From Lepidurus packardi (lineage: Eukaryota; Arthropoda; Branchiopoda; Notostraca; Triopsidae), in assembly GCA_023053545.1 (NCBI GenBank), contig JAKZAN010000004.1, positions 3,038,001 through 3,102,000 of the forward strand: a stretch of DNA of 64,000 nt. Direction: 5' to 3'. A program made the translations under genes and the position numbers. Shown piece by piece: positions 11,130-24,068 of this stretch. The notes under the pieces are model-generated. The model saw nothing but the letters and a program-made list of their open reading frames with translations. It did no database searches and had not been told where the DNA came from. Position 1 is the stretch's first letter, and the number at the start of each line of letters is the position of its first letter.

Positions 11130-11498
11130 GGGAAGAGGTATTGTACGTTATAGCCGATTGTACGTAATTGCAAATGGCCAATGGGAGGGGTTTGAGCCCG
11201 ACACCACCATGAAAACTTTTGTTGAGGAGTTTTTTCGTTGGGCTGGTGTTTTTCATGGTTACCGCACGTTACCGCTGGTGCTCACTATAGCCGAACAAAA
11301 AAGCATGTGTAAATCGCCCAAGGGACCTCAGTTTTTGTCCTCTATAAGCGAAAATACGTTATAAGCGAAAACGGAATACGTTATAGCCGATTTTTCCCTG
11401 TACGTTTACATAGGCATTAAGCCAGGACCAGTGGACCTTATTCACAATAGCTGATTGTTCGTTAGAACATAGGTGTACGTTATAGCGAGATTATACTG
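11130..11498 (-). repeat. CGTTATA-motif region, possible Tigger-like transposon end
   Basis: Read on the minus strand from 11498 it starts CAGTATAATCTCGCTATAAC, and variants of the motif CGTTATAGC recur at about 11140, 11360, 11382 and 11480. A CAGT..TCGCTATAAC start is typical of some pogo/Tigger termini. No opposite end or transposase was found. Confidence 0.4.
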
Positions 11499-12099
11499 AT
11501 GTTATTTGCTGGGAACAGGCGTAGCCACTCGGAAACTTCTAATCCCACCAAAAATTCGCGTGGACTAAAAACTACTAAAATTCGTTGTTTTGCTTAAATA
11601 ATTATGTCTAACGTGTTAATACTGCACGAAAATGGTGGAAATACAACTTTCGGTGCTTATTATTCAGCCCAAAGATGCGTTTTTGAAAGATTTAATTTGT
11701 TCAAATTTTGAAGTGGAACGCCATCTGCCCATAACTCTTCTAATTAGCTGATGCAGATATCAAATCTCTTAAATGTCGCTTTTCTAATCGTGGAAATCTG
11801 TAAGACAGTAATATAAAAATGATAAGTAATTGGAGTACATTAAAATCTTCCTCGAGCCAGGACAAATCGTTTCACAAAGAACGAGTGTGATCGAAAATGA
11901 TCTAACGACTGATTTACCCTGCGGGGAAGGGGAAGGTTGCTATCGCAACCAAAACCGAGTCTTACGTATGCACAAAAATAAACAAACTAACCAAACCTCG
12001 AAAAGAAGTTCAGACACAATATCTTGAAGTAAAAATACCTTAAAATATTCACCAAACTTGAAGACCAAGAGTAACTACTTACCCTGCTGACAAGACAAC

Positions 12100-15006
12100 A
12101 TGGGGCGTAAGATCACGTTAGCTGCTACCTGTTTAAATCAGTGGGCCTTGGATTTCGATGGAAATTTAGCCCGAATTATTGCCAGTATTCAAGAAGCCAA
12201 AGCTGCAGGAGCATCTTATCGATCTGGTCCAGAGTTGGAAATCAGGTTAGAAAAAAAAAGTTCCTTCACACCAAGGCCAAACATACTCATTATTTTATTT
12301 CAATCCTCAGTGGTTACAGTTGTGAAGACCATTTCTATGAAAATGACACTCTACTTCATAGCTGGGAAGCTGTAGCCGAGCTACTGTCGAACCCAATTTG
12401 TCGGAACATTTTAATTGACGTAGGCTTGCCTATTATGCATAAAAATGTCACGTATAATTGCCGTCTCGCATTCCTTAATGGGTATTAAACCAACGAAAAT
12501 GTAAAAAAACGAAAATAATCTTTACACGTCGTACGCTTATTTCGTCCCAGTCAGATACTCCTAATCCGCCCTAAAATGATCCTATGCGATGATGGTAATT
12601 ACCGCGAAACTCGCTGGTTTACGGCGTGGACCAAAGTAAAAGCTCTTTTTTTCAGTAAAAAATTGATAGAACTCGTAAATTACTTCTAGCAACGAGAAAC
12701 TGAAGATTACATACTACCACAAATGATTTTTGCGATTACTGGGCAGCGCACTGTTCCCTTTGGCGATGCGGTCCTTTCTACTTACGATACATGTATCGGT
12801 TTCGAAATTTGCGAAGAACTCTGGAACCCACAAAGGTAATTTCTAGATTATTAACTTTTCAATTAACTTTTCAATGAACTATTTATATACTTTTTGTTAA
12901 TTGCCATTAACTGTGAAGACACTGAAGATTTGTATGTTGCTTTTGCGAACGTATTGCAAATGAAATAATCTTCAACTCGCTTAAAAAAGAAAAAAATCAG
13001 TTTTAGTAGTAAAAATTACTTTCTTTAGTACTCACATCGATATGGGTTTGGATGGCGTGGAAATTTTCGTCAATAGTTCCGGCTCGTATTTTGAACTCCG
13101 TAAAGCGTACGTAGCAGTAGATTTGGTACGCGGCGCTACCGCCAAATCCGGTGGTTGTTACTTATTCTCCAATTTGCGAGGTTGTGATGGTCAGCGTGTT
13201 CTTTTCAACGGCTGCTCTTGCATCTCCCTTAATGGCCAGATAATCAGTCGTGCTAAACAATTCGCTTTACAGGAAGTTGTAAGTTCAGCTTACCCTCCCA
13301 TTTTTTACCATATACCCCACAAATAAACGCAAAAATCTTAGGAAGTTATAACAGCTACCATAGACCTAGAAGATATTCGCGCATACCGCAACTTGGTTCG
13401 CTCGCGTTCCTTGCGATCTGCAGCTTCTAAGTCATACCCGCGGATTTCCGTTCCTTTTGCCCTTGGAGGAACTCAAAGTGGACCTGGATCATGGGCCTTG
13501 GCTGTTACATTGCCTGGAGATTGGAAATACCACACTGCCGAAGAAGAAGTCGCTCTTGGACCTGCCTGTTGGCTATGGGACTACTTAAGGTATATATCAT
13601 ACATTATAAATTAGTGAATATTGCAAGATGTACTTTCTTCGCGTTAAAAAGGCGATCTAGTCAAGGAGGATATTTTCTGCCGTTAAGTGGTGGTGTGGAT
13701 TCCTCGAGCACTGCCACGATAGTGTACTCCATGTGCTGCATGGTAGTCGAGTCAGTTCAACACGGCGATTCTCAAGTCTTGGAAGACGTGCGACGTATGG
13801 TGAGCGATCCAGTCTACGTTCCCAACAACCCCAAGGGACTCTGCAACCGTATCTTCGTCACATGCTACATGGGCACCGAGAATTCTTCTGCTGAAACCCG
13901 TAAACGGGCAGAAGACTTGGCCAGTCAAATTGGAAGGTTAATCCCTTTAATAAAATCGTGTAAGTAATTGCTCAGATTCTAACTATTTTTCTGTTTTAGT
14001 TACCATTTATCGATTAGCATTGACGCGGCCGTTTCTGCCGTTTTGGGCATTTTCTCTACTTTTACCTGCAGAGTGCCACGTTTTAAAGTCAACGGTGGAA
14101 GTTTACGTGAAAATCTTGCGCTCCAAAATGTCCAAGTAAGTTCTTACCTTAAGAAAGGAGAAAAACGAACAAAAAAAAAGAATAGTAAAACTTTGGTTTA
14201 ATTTCCAGGCACGGTTGCGCATGGTTGTCGCATACTTATTCGCACAATTAATGTTATGGGTGCGGAATCGTTCCGGCGGGCTCCTGGTACTCGGTTCCGC
14301 CAATGTGGATGAAGCTTTACGCGGTTATATGACCAAATACGACTGTTCAAGTGCGGATGTGAACCCAATTGGAGGAATTTCCAAAACTGACTTGAAACGA
14401 TTTTTGTCCTACGCCCGAGTCAAGTACAATTTAACCGCTTTAGAAGATATCCAAGCTGCCCCACCCACAGCAGAGCTGGAACCACTTTTGGCAGGACAAA
14501 TAGTTCAAACCGATGAACAAGATATGGGATTAACGTACGCCGAATTGAGCGATCTAGGACGTTTAAGGAAGCAAGGGGCGTGCGGGCCGTACTCCATGTT
14601 CTGCAAATTGGTACAAACTTGGGGTTCACAGATGACTCCTCACCAAGTAAGTCACTCTAAATTAGTTAGCTAAAACAGTATGTTTTTTTTTTATTGATTT
14701 GCCTTTTTTCTTTTTTTTTGCTTCATATAGGTGGCTGATAAGGTCAAGCATTTCTTCCGTTCCTATGCTATAAACCGCCACAAAATGACTGTCTTAACCC
14801 CTTCTTGCCACGCGGAAACTTACAGTCCGGATGACAATCGATTTGATCATCGTCCATTTCTGTATAACGCGAAATGGGGCTGGCAATTTAGGACTATTGA
14901 TATCCAGTTAGAACAGCTTGAAAAGAATAGGAATGAAGCGAAACCATCCAAGCCTGTTGACAAATCATCGGGGCAATTACGTAGCAAATCCGGTGTTGTA
15001 GTCTAA
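12100..15006 (+). CDS. NADSYN1: Glutamine-dependent NAD(+) synthetase
   Basis: Ten coding exons: 12100-12245, 12311-12481, 12551-12635, 12690-12835, 13029-13278, 13342-13589, 13652-13936, 14000-14135, 14209-14646 and 14731-15006 (2181 nt, 726 aa; human about 706). The enzyme makes NAD+ from deamido-NAD+, ATP and glutamine in the cytosol. The N-terminal nitrilase-type glutaminase domain carries its triad at Glu45 (GPELEI), Lys114 (LIRPKM) and Cys175 (FEICEELW), the same numbering as in the human enzyme, which fixes the start codon. The synthetase domain has the ATP-binding loop [10 protein letters not shown] at about 358-367 and conserved SREN-like, [29 protein letters not shown] and [12 protein letters not shown] segments. 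All introns are short and GT..AG. Its end is only 83 bp from the convergent Gemin5 stop. Confidence 0.95.
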
Positions 15007-15089
15007 AAGAGAGTTCAAAACCGTGTTTTAGTGCAATAGGAGTCGTGTATTTTCAATTTTTGGGAATTTCATTTGACAAGACTCGAATC

Positions 15090-18000
15090 TTAATCTTGGA
15101 GTGGAGAAAGATACAAATAAGGGACGGCGGATGGAGCTTCTTCTGTTGGTTGCGTTGGGTTGTTGGACGTAATTTGTAACTGTAACGCTGTCAGTGAGGC
15201 ACTCAAATCGTAGTCCAACTTAGAATGTTCGCTAGTCTCGCTCTGGCAATCCCATTCAGCAGGCCCTAATGATAAAACGTTTTAGAGTTTAAAATTTCAC
15301 AAGCCGAAGACAAGAATAAGAATGTAAACAACAAAATACAAATATAAATACCGAAATTTTCACGTCAAGTTATTGTTAACAATGCAAAACAGGAAAACTA
15401 CTTCTTTTGTGTACAAAAATAAGTCAACAACTTTCAAATCATAGTATTGAGAATATTTATTAACCATTATTAACTGACTCGAAAATAAAATACCATAGAA
15501 AACTATGCTCAAAAAAGTACTGTATATAAAAAACGAAAGATATTTGGGTTGAAAAATTGAAATAAAAATAGAAAACAACGTTAACGAGACTACACACCTA
15601 ACCTTGCATAAAACTTACCTCGAGGAAGTAGTATATCCGCTAGTTTTTGAGCAAAATCTGCGCTTTGAGAAAGTGGAATGGCTTCAATTACGTTTTTCAA
15701 GTGCTCGAAACGTAACTCAACTGACCCTTGGCATAAGACAGCGGCTGCCATTTGCGCTGCGATATAAATCATGCCCTATACGAATAAGAAATCATTAACA
15801 ACTATTTTTAAATATTGAAAAGTTCTACTGGTTTGGCCAACTTTGGAGGTTGGGACGTCAGCAGGTTCTTGAGCACCATATCGTAATACTCCCTCGCTTT
15901 GCACATCCACGGTTTCCCTTCATAAATAGTCGCTAGTGTCGTTAGTCCATTCATTGGAGTCGAACTCGCTGATTCTGTGGAACTTAGGAACTCGTGGGCT
16001 GAAATCACAGGATAGTACCACTGAGAAACAAACAAGAAATAATGAAACCACTTAAAATAAGAAGGTACACACTTTTTAAGGAAGTTTTACCTCAGTTTCG
16101 GGAACATCTTCAATAACCTGATACGCTAAAGACCAATCATTCTTCATCAAACTCTCATAAATAGCTTGAGATGCATACACTTTAGCCATGGGACTCAATC
16201 CTTCTTTCTTAAGCAGTGAAGCAGCTAGCGCCAAACCAGGTACATCTCCTTTCTTCGCGATAGCTGAAGCTGCGTCTGTCCATTTCCCCAGACTCAAATA
16301 ACTGTTTTAACAATAATAATAATAGAATAAATTTTAAAAAAATCATTTTTGTTTAAAAAAAGTACCATTTTGCTGCTTGTTCCATGTGAGCATCTGATGC
16401 AGCTTTTTTGGCCCACGCTTTCATAAGCTCCTTCAATCGAGGGTCTCCATCTTCCCATCGGTTCTTGGCAATAGCTACTGCTTCACGAAAATGACCTTTA
16501 GAAGTGAGCATTTCAAGCGCTTCGTCCCATTTGTTGACAGAAATGAGATAAGATGAGGCCTTCCGTGGATCTCCTTCTTGGTACAGTTGATTTGCATACT
16601 TTTGGCACAATTCTTCCCAAAAGCTACGCAAATTATTATTTAATTAAACCAAAATAATCTATTCAATCGGAAGAGCTCACCTTAAAGATACTTGAGAAGC
16701 CAAGGACACCATCCAATCACTCAATTTGCGATGTTTTGTGACTAATTGCAGCGCCTCAGCTAATTGGCCTCGCCACATTTGCAAAGTAACAAACTGTTCC
16801 CAATTGCCAACATTCAGGTGGTGCTTTTCTACATAAATACATCGTGTTCAGGTTATACTTTGAACTATTATTAGACTATTTTACCTTCTTGTTGCAAGAG
16901 CAATTTTAGGGCTTCGGAATCTCCAAAAAAGCCCAAATGCTCCATGTCCGTTTTACGCATTTGCTCAATGACCATTTTTGGTTCAGCACAATCGGCCAGA
17001 ATCCTGCAATCGTCGAGTTGAGCAGGCCTGCCCCTATTTTCTAGAGCTGCACTAACCGAAAATAACGACTTAACCTTTTTCTTCGCACCTGGAAGAAAAA
17101 AAATAAAAAATTTTATAATAATTTAGTGTGTATACGTATTTTCCGATAATAAGTAATTACCAGTTGATTCTAAAGAAGCCACCGCAACATCATTGGAGGT
17201 TTTCTTCCCATTTTCGAGACTGGATCCCATTCCCTTCACTTTCATTTCATTCTTTTTGGGTCTAGATCCTAAAAATATAATAAATTCCATTCAAACTTTT
17301 CTAAACTGGATACAAATCCTTCAATAAACCTCTAAATCAAAACAAAAAATCTTTGCAATTCTTAAAATAGAAAATATGTATAATTACGGGAAAGATTTGT
17401 GTCGAGATCATTGGTCCCGTGAATGTACCACGCAGACAGCAGAAAATCTTCGCCTCCAATCAAAGCCACGCCCTCTTCTAAGGGATTCCACCCACACGCG
17501 AAAAGACGGCTATGGAAACGGTCGTACGATGCAATAGCTTTGCCTTCTAAGACATCCCATACCTTACAAAAGAGAGTGAGACAAATGTTAAAAAAAAAGA
17601 AAGATAAATTATAAGATGAGTTTGTACCTTAGCTGTTCCATCGTATGAGACTGAAAGTAGTTTCCCATCAATGTGAGGACTCCACGCTACTGAAACGACG
17701 CGTTCTTTGTGTCCAGAGAAGGTACATACCAAAGGAGCCATGGATAAAGCCTCCGAATTGCCTTCTACATTTGAATCTTGCTCTAAAATACCAACAAAAT
17801 TAAACCAGTTAGTAATTGTTGAAACGCACAAACGTGGAAACATTACGCTCGGAGGTTATGGCAGCATTTAGATCGTAAACTTTGATGACAGAGTCATTTG
17901 ACGACACAGCCAAGTAGTTCGTAAAAACTGAAACATCTGAAGAAGCAGCTGTGAAGGATGGGTGCCACTGCAAGGACTGTATTAGCTTCTTATGGGCCAT

Positions 18001-20336
18001 TATGATGCTCACTAGTTGCAAGTTCACGGCTTTATAGACATCTACTGTCCTAAAAAAGTCGATGTTTCAGCCAAAAGACGAATGACGGGATTGTTGCTAA
18101 AAATTTCCTTACCCATCTTCGTGGCCCACTGCAAATAAGCTTTGATCTGTGTTCCACGCCAATTCAGAAGGTATTGTGGCCCGGCCAGTGCTCGATAGCA
18201 GTTTGTGAAAGTTAACCACTTCTTCCTGTTCCTTAGTTTGGAAAGTATGGATGAAAATCTGCCCTTGCCCACAAGAGTAAAGTCCAAGTTGGCCCCCAAA
18301 ATGCTCTCCTAATGTAATCAAAGGATTCTTAGATCTAAAACCTGACAAACACGGACTCAAATATGAATGCTGTTTACCCTTGGAAGAATACCTTGGACCC
18401 CATGTTACGCAATAGACAGTACTTTTATGTGTCATGGGCGACAACAAGGGGTTTTTAGTTGTTAACACATCATATAACCCTACTCGACCTTCTTCGGTGC
18501 CAAAAGCGATCTTTCCTTCCTTTTCCGGGTGCCAAGCAACCTAAAAAAAAAAATAAGTAACTCCGTATACTTTAACTTAATGCAAAGTATAGTTTTTAAC
18601 GAATGTAAGGTAAATAGAACAAGTCAAAACTCAGCTTACAGCAGTAACTTTCCCACGAATGCCTTGCCAAAGGCTTGTGACTTCCAAAGGAGACGCTGCT
18701 ACGTTCATTACACGGATCATATTGTCACCAACTCCAACTGCTAACCTAATAGCAGTTGATTTTAACAATAAAAGTCGATAAATTAGGTAGTTTAGGTATG
18801 TACCTGGCTGGATCTACAGGAGAAAAGCCTAGACAGTACACAAAACCACCAACGGTGTACAGAGTCTTGGAATCTTTCTCATCTTGCGAGTTCCATAACA
18901 CAATCTGTCGATCTTGGGCTGCTGTAAAGACTCTAAGTGACTCTCCCACAGTAAATCCTGTTGTTAGAGCACCAAAACGTGATTAGATGGGTTAAATTAG
19001 TTTATTCTGTTTAAGTTTAGTTTTACTACCTGAAATGTTAAATAAACCCCTGGCGTGCTTGGAATGGACCACTGACCATTTTTGCTCTTTAGACTCGACC
19101 ATATTTTCTACGTTCCAGCTTAATAACTCTCCTCCCAAACCAGAAGAGAAAAGTTTGGTAGAATTCGCCCACCACAATGCCACCCAAACTGTTTTACGAT
19201 CATCCTAGTTCAAATGTTTCTGGCAATTAAGGAGAATATTATGAAGAACAAATTTAGGTAGTTACCTGCATTGTTTTGGGTTTGTAGATCCCAGTTTTGG
19301 TAGGCAATTTTAGTACAAGAACACACCGTCCTTCTTTGATATTCCAAAATCGAATGGTTTTATCTTTGGCGGCAGTAGCGATCAGCGAATCCTTGGCTTG
19401 ATCTTTTTCACGCCAGTTCTGAGCTTCGGAAGAGGAAGCGCTATTTGTAATGGACGTTACCAACCCTGGGCACCAGGAAAGCGATTGGATATCTTCATCA
19501 TGGCCACGTAATCGATGCAGGATCTTCCCGGTGCCTGTTTAGTAAAAGTGTAATATTTTTTCTCTAGAACTTATAATACCGGCATGACACTAAGTTACTT
19601 GTTATATCGCATATGTACAAGAGGCCCCCTTTACATCCCAAAGCTATGGTTTTGGGGCAATGTGGGCTACACGACACAGTCAATGGACAGATTTTGCCAA
19701 AACTCAATTTTCGGGTTGAATTCGACTCCAAATTCCATACGATTACTCCGCCGCCATGATCACATGAAATTACTAACTTGGGCTCAGATTTAGACCATGA
19801 AATCCCACACATCTTTTCCTTCTAAATAATGGAAATTAATAGGTTTAAATTAATTTCATTAAAAAGTTTGATTACTTCGTGTTGTTTGTGTTGAAATACG
19901 GGCTTTTCTTCAGTCGTGTTCCATGCAATTACGCTTCCATCATCAGAACAGCTTATTAGGGATACTTGCTCGCCATTGTTCTTTCCAGCAGGATTCCACT
20001 GAATACCTGTATCAGGCACATATATGGCCAGTTAATTCATAAGTAGATCTTTTTAGGAGTTTTAGCCGATTTAATAGTTTGCTTATAGCTTAAAAAAGAT
20101 TAATTTTCATAAGAAAAGACTTAATAAGTTGAGCAATTGATTATACCTGTGACTCTTTCTTTATGAACAGTAGGTAATATTCGAACTTCTGGTAAACCCA
20201 CGCCATTTTTCAGATTCACAATGACAACGCTATGCCGCGATCCATAAGCAAGTTGTCCACCGCTAACTTGGCAGTCAACGACAGCGCTTAAGTACCAATT
20301 AGGCGACGGTAATAAAAATGCGTTATCTATTTCCAT
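15090..20336 (-). CDS. GEMIN5: Gemin5 (SMN complex snRNA-binding WD40 protein)
   Basis: Nineteen coding exons on the minus strand: 20336-20147, 20006-19876, 19821-19599, 19534-19266, 19204-19030, 18957-18804, 18745-18640, 18540-18113, 18049-17847, 17782-17628, 17562-17388, 17268-17161, 17088-16885, 16828-16681, 16623-16366, 16301-16091, 16020-15829, 15775-15619 and 15265-15090 (3663 nt, 1220 aa). Gemin5 recognises snRNA precursors for Sm-core assembly. The N-terminus LLPSPNWY places Trp14 and Tyr15 exactly where the cap/snRNA-contacting pair sits in the human protein, supporting the ATG at 20336. WD40 units follow ([33 protein letters not shown]), then helical TPR-like repeats ([26 protein letters not shown]). 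Human Gemin5 is longer (about 1508 aa), while the fly orthologue Rigor mortis is of similar length to this one. The 17847 donor (GAGC/gtaatg) is the least certain border. Confidence 0.93.
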
Positions 20337-22112
20337 AACTAGCAAACAATTAACGCTATGATTCACTCAAAAAGTTAAACAACAACATGGGCACGCTGCC
20401 TTGTTTTTCAGGAATAGTTTCAGGTACTACTGAAAGATGTCGCACATTGAATGTTTAAAAAGCGCAAAAGGTTCTCTGGTTTCAAAACCCGGAAATAAAA
20501 CTGACCCTTTGTGTGCCACGTTGTTGCAAAACGTTATCCGTAAAAAGAACAACAACGGGTGTCACTCGAGTTGAAAATTGGTAGTTCGATTGGAAATGCA
20601 TTAGGTTAGATTAGGCTAGGTTAGCTATTCTCATCAACTATGTTCTTTCTTTCACTCCATTAGCTGAAAAAAGAAAAATTCATTGTTTGAAAGTGATAGC
20701 TAGTGTCAGTTTGACAGTGGAATACATTACATACGTTTGTCAATCCGGAGAAAATGTTGAAAAACGGGCATTAAATGCGTGTGCGGTAAATTTGGCTTGA
20801 TGAGAAACAGTTAAATGCCAAACGTAAAGTGTATAAACGGCCTGCGATTTTAAACAGTAGAAGGCCAAATAGAAATCTAATAATGAAACAGAAAACGGAA
20901 AGGAAATAAGCGACACAGACTCTTATGGAAACAAAAATGGTCCACAGTCAGATCAAAAGGTTCCCCGCCGAAAGAATGGGCTGATAACAATGAAAATGAG
21001 TAATTGCTGACTAACACGCCTAACAGACAGACATTTTAGTATAGCTAATGTGTATTTAATGAAGGCGCGGTACGGGTCTTTTAAGTCTGCAGGACAGTAG
21101 CACGTGACAGATATGGTATAATTTGTAAAATTGTATTGGGATTTCAGCTGTAGGGTATAACCAAGATTGCAGGAGCTTGGCGCTTGATGAAACAAATTTT
21201 CTTCTCGTATTTGTTTACCACTGTATTCCACACTTTTTTATTAATGTAAAGGCCAGCATCTCAAATGGCAAGACGGTTTTATATTAATAGTTACAATGTT
21301 GAAATGTTGTTTCAAAATATGCATTTTAATGTAAATATAATACGGCTGATTACGGCAACCCTGACTGCAAGTTAACAGCAAACCAATGTTGTTAGAGCTT
21401 TTCTTGATTTGAAAGGATTTGGGTTTAACACTGTACATGATCGACGAATACAGCGAGTACTTCCGTAATATGTGTTTATATCGCTCGCTCTTATAAGGAA
21501 TCCCAATCCAATTGAAAAGGTGCTTTGCCCTTATAAATTCTAACCAAGAAGTGGTGCTTAATCCCCCCAGGCCCAAGAGGAGTTTCCCCCCAAACCCCTA
21601 CAAAATATAATGCAAGTCTTATGAACCCTCCCCCCCTCCCAAAAGGAATGGCCAAGAGGAGTTACTCCTCACGACACCCCCCATGAGCATCACTGTAACC
21701 AAGTGATAAACAAAGAAAGGCTAAAATGAAATAAGGCTTAGATGTCTGTCTGCTTTAGTTTCCTATCTACTGTGCTTTAATACTCTACTTTAGCTTTCTT
21801 TGTAGCACTCTTTCCATGCCTATAACAATAGTCATGTAAAGTAAACGTAAATGCCGTCTCAATACAGGTCTTTCCATGCACCAAACAGGTGCAGTTCACG
21901 TCATAATGCAGCGTAAAAAAACTATATTAAAGGGGACAGTACAGAAGTGTTTTGAATCAGTCTGACCTGGTACGTACAGCACTTAATACTTTAGAAATTA
22001 TAAGAAAAACCTAGTCAATACAAACCGGTTTCCTTTAACTTTGCGTAGATCCAAACAATCTGGCTTGTACAGATTTCATTGCTGTACCGTCAAAGCGAAT
22101 TTGGGAGCAGAC
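20337..22112. other. Intergenic between divergent Gemin5 and TMEM45 copy D
   Basis: It contains the promoters of both genes. About 20601-20625 has five imperfect TTAGG units. 21560-21685 has C-rich runs and two copies of CCAAGAGGAGTT. No protein gene is recognised. Confidence 0.5.
20601..20625 (+). repeat. Short degenerate (TTAGG)5 tract
   Basis: Five consecutive 5-mers read TTAGG TTAGA TTAGG CTAGG TTAGC. TTAGG is the usual arthropod telomere unit; this is only a small interstitial, imperfect tract. Confidence 0.5.
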
Positions 22113-23441
22113 ATGGGCGAACTACGAGGACATCTGTTACCAGGAACTAGTCAAATCATCCTTGGAGTATGGTGGATGTACTCTGCCTTACGAAGGTGAG
22201 GTGGTTATTGTTGGATATAAACTCAAGTGTTTCAAATAAACCAAAAAAGCCTTTTAATTCATACAGATATTTTCTGGTCAAACATCTCCAGCACCCAAAT
22301 TACAAGTACCGTAACACTGCAACGTACCCAGCTCCAGTCTCTCCGCAGTCTTCTGTAGAACCTTGGGTGAAAATCATCTTTTCTACGGTCGGAGCCGCGG
22401 GTAAAGTTTATGCTTCAAATTATTCTCATTATACAAGTTCTAACCGTTTTATAAAAATTGTATAGACTTCAAAAGTTTTTTTTTATTTAAATTTTAGCTC
22501 AATTTTGTGTAGTAATTTTAATTCAAGTTTTAAGACGCTTTAATTCTGTTCGAATTTTTCGTTACACTTGAATGCCATTTGTTTGGTATTTATTTCCAGT
22601 GGAATTTGGCAATGGCCTAATAAAAGGACCCGGATTAGTACCCGGCTGGGCGATACAGCACGCGATGGCTAACGTGTTTTTCACATTGAGTGGTGTTATC
22701 GATTTGTTAGCGAGGAAGTATCCGCGAATTATACCTAAGCACACGGATCACTTGGCGCTAGCTTTTGCGATGTACATGAAGTACTGGATCTTCTCTAATC
22801 ACAAGCACGGAAAAGGCCCTCTTGAAAACATGGTATGTCAATATACATATACAGCACTTACTTTACACCATATACGACGCTAAACCCTAAAGTACCAAAC
22901 CACATATCATATTTGCAACATCCACTTTCACGCTTCTTCTGCATTCTAAAGGGACATTCGATACTATAGTAATATTGAGACTATAACTGCTCATAACCAA
23001 AATGTAGGTGTCAAATTTCAATAATTTTGATTCTGACTGCAGATGCACGAGTTTCTTTTCCCTCTGGATCAAGCCGCGATCATTGCGATCCTGTTGGAAA
23101 TTTTCTGCAACGAGTCCGTGCTTCCTGCTTTAATCCGGAGCTTGATGGTCTTACTTTCCGGAACTTGGTTCTACCAGATTGGATTTACTCTCTTTCCAAT
23201 TTCGGGAATTGTTCTCTTTGACGAGAACGACCACAACGACTTAATGCTTGTACCAGGCATCTATACATTGCATTATCTGGGGGGTATTACATTCTTACTG
23301 GCCATGACCTTTTACACAAACTGTAGCGTGCAAAAGTTAGTCAGACGACTCGGACCTCACCCTAATCTCTCTACTCTGGATTGTCTTGGTGACAGTTCTA
23401 CGGAATTCGAACCCGAAACTAAATTTATTAAGCATCCTTAG
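22113..23441 (+). CDS. TMEM45-like (DUF716) multipass membrane protein, copy D
   Basis: Four coding exons: 22113-22195, 22267-22400, 22600-22832 and 23043-23441 (849 nt, 282 aa), with the same intron phases as copies A and C. Exon 2 is one codon shorter. It starts MGELRGHLLPGTSQIILGVWW. Conserved pieces are LVPGWAIQHAM, KHTDHLALAFAMYMKYWIFS, NHKHGKGPLENM, GTWFYQIGFTLFPISG and ENDHNDLM, ending TEFEPETKFIKHP. It is more diverged from A and C than they are from each other and lies on the other strand, so it is an older duplicate. A polyadenylation signal follows at 23538. Confidence 0.9.
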
Positions 23442-23537
23442 AAGCATTTGATATTTGGATAAAGTACTGTTAAAAGTCTTTAAGATATGGCCAAATTTTT
23501 GTTAAAGTATAACTATATGAATGTACATATCTGAAAT

Positions 23538-23543
23538 AATAAA
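23538..23543 (+). terminator. Polyadenylation signal AATAAA for TMEM45 copy D
   Basis: AATAAA lies about 97 bp after the stop codon, with an A-rich run following. Confidence 0.55.
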
Positions 23544-23970
23544 AAAACTACATGCATTTTCGTAGTTCTCTATCACTACCAAATTCGCTCCTAGAGGCAA
23601 GAATCGGCGAAATCCACATTTTACGTACGTTTTGCACAAAATGCTTTTCTTACTACGTAGAAAACGTTCGTAAAATGGTGGATTTTTATTGCGAAAAAAT
23701 ATGTTTGGACGACAAAATGCTTTTGTCTTCTTACCAACCGTCTCCCTCCGCCAATGGGAAGGGTTGTAGAGCCTTAGCAACATGCCTGACTTAAGTTCTA
23801 TTTTGTGTCTTTCTCGCCCGAACAGTCTGTGGGCAGTCAAAACATTTCGTTATTATTTACAGTTTGTTAAAATGCTTTAAAATTTATTATTTGCGCTTTA
23901 AAATTTATAGACTGTCAATGACGAGTATAAACTTGAATATTAACTCTGTTATCTCGACAGTTTTCTTATT

Positions 23971-24068
23971 AACTAGGGGTTTTTTATATATCTGTTAGCG
24001 CGAATTCATTTTAACACGAAAAAATATTCCAGTCCTTTCGATTTCCATGTTAAGCGCTTTTCACTGTA
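23971..24068 (-). repeat. Dispersed pogo/Tigger-like terminal fragment, copy 2
   Basis: The minus strand reads TACAGTGAAAAGCGCTTAAC after a TA-containing border. It keeps the TTAACACGAAA arm with an imperfect partner arm, and the shared GTTTTTT, TAGC and GAATTC landmarks of copies 1 and 3. Confidence 0.6.

Larger units (their letters stand above)
8850..12099. other. 3.2-kb gene-poor interval
   Basis: No gene is recognised on either strand. It holds a CAGCTG-containing tandem repeat (9142-9197), a 37-bp direct repeat (10261-10338), a pogo/Tigger-like terminal fragment (10829-10922) and a region rich in CGTTATAGC motifs (about 11130-11498). Short open frames here lack signals or family resemblance. 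Confidence 0.55.

Noticed and set aside
15360..15578. Hydrophobic minus-strand frame in the last Gemin5 intron
   Set aside because: It lies wholly within an intron whose flanking exons join in phase; the hydrophobicity reflects AT-rich sequence.
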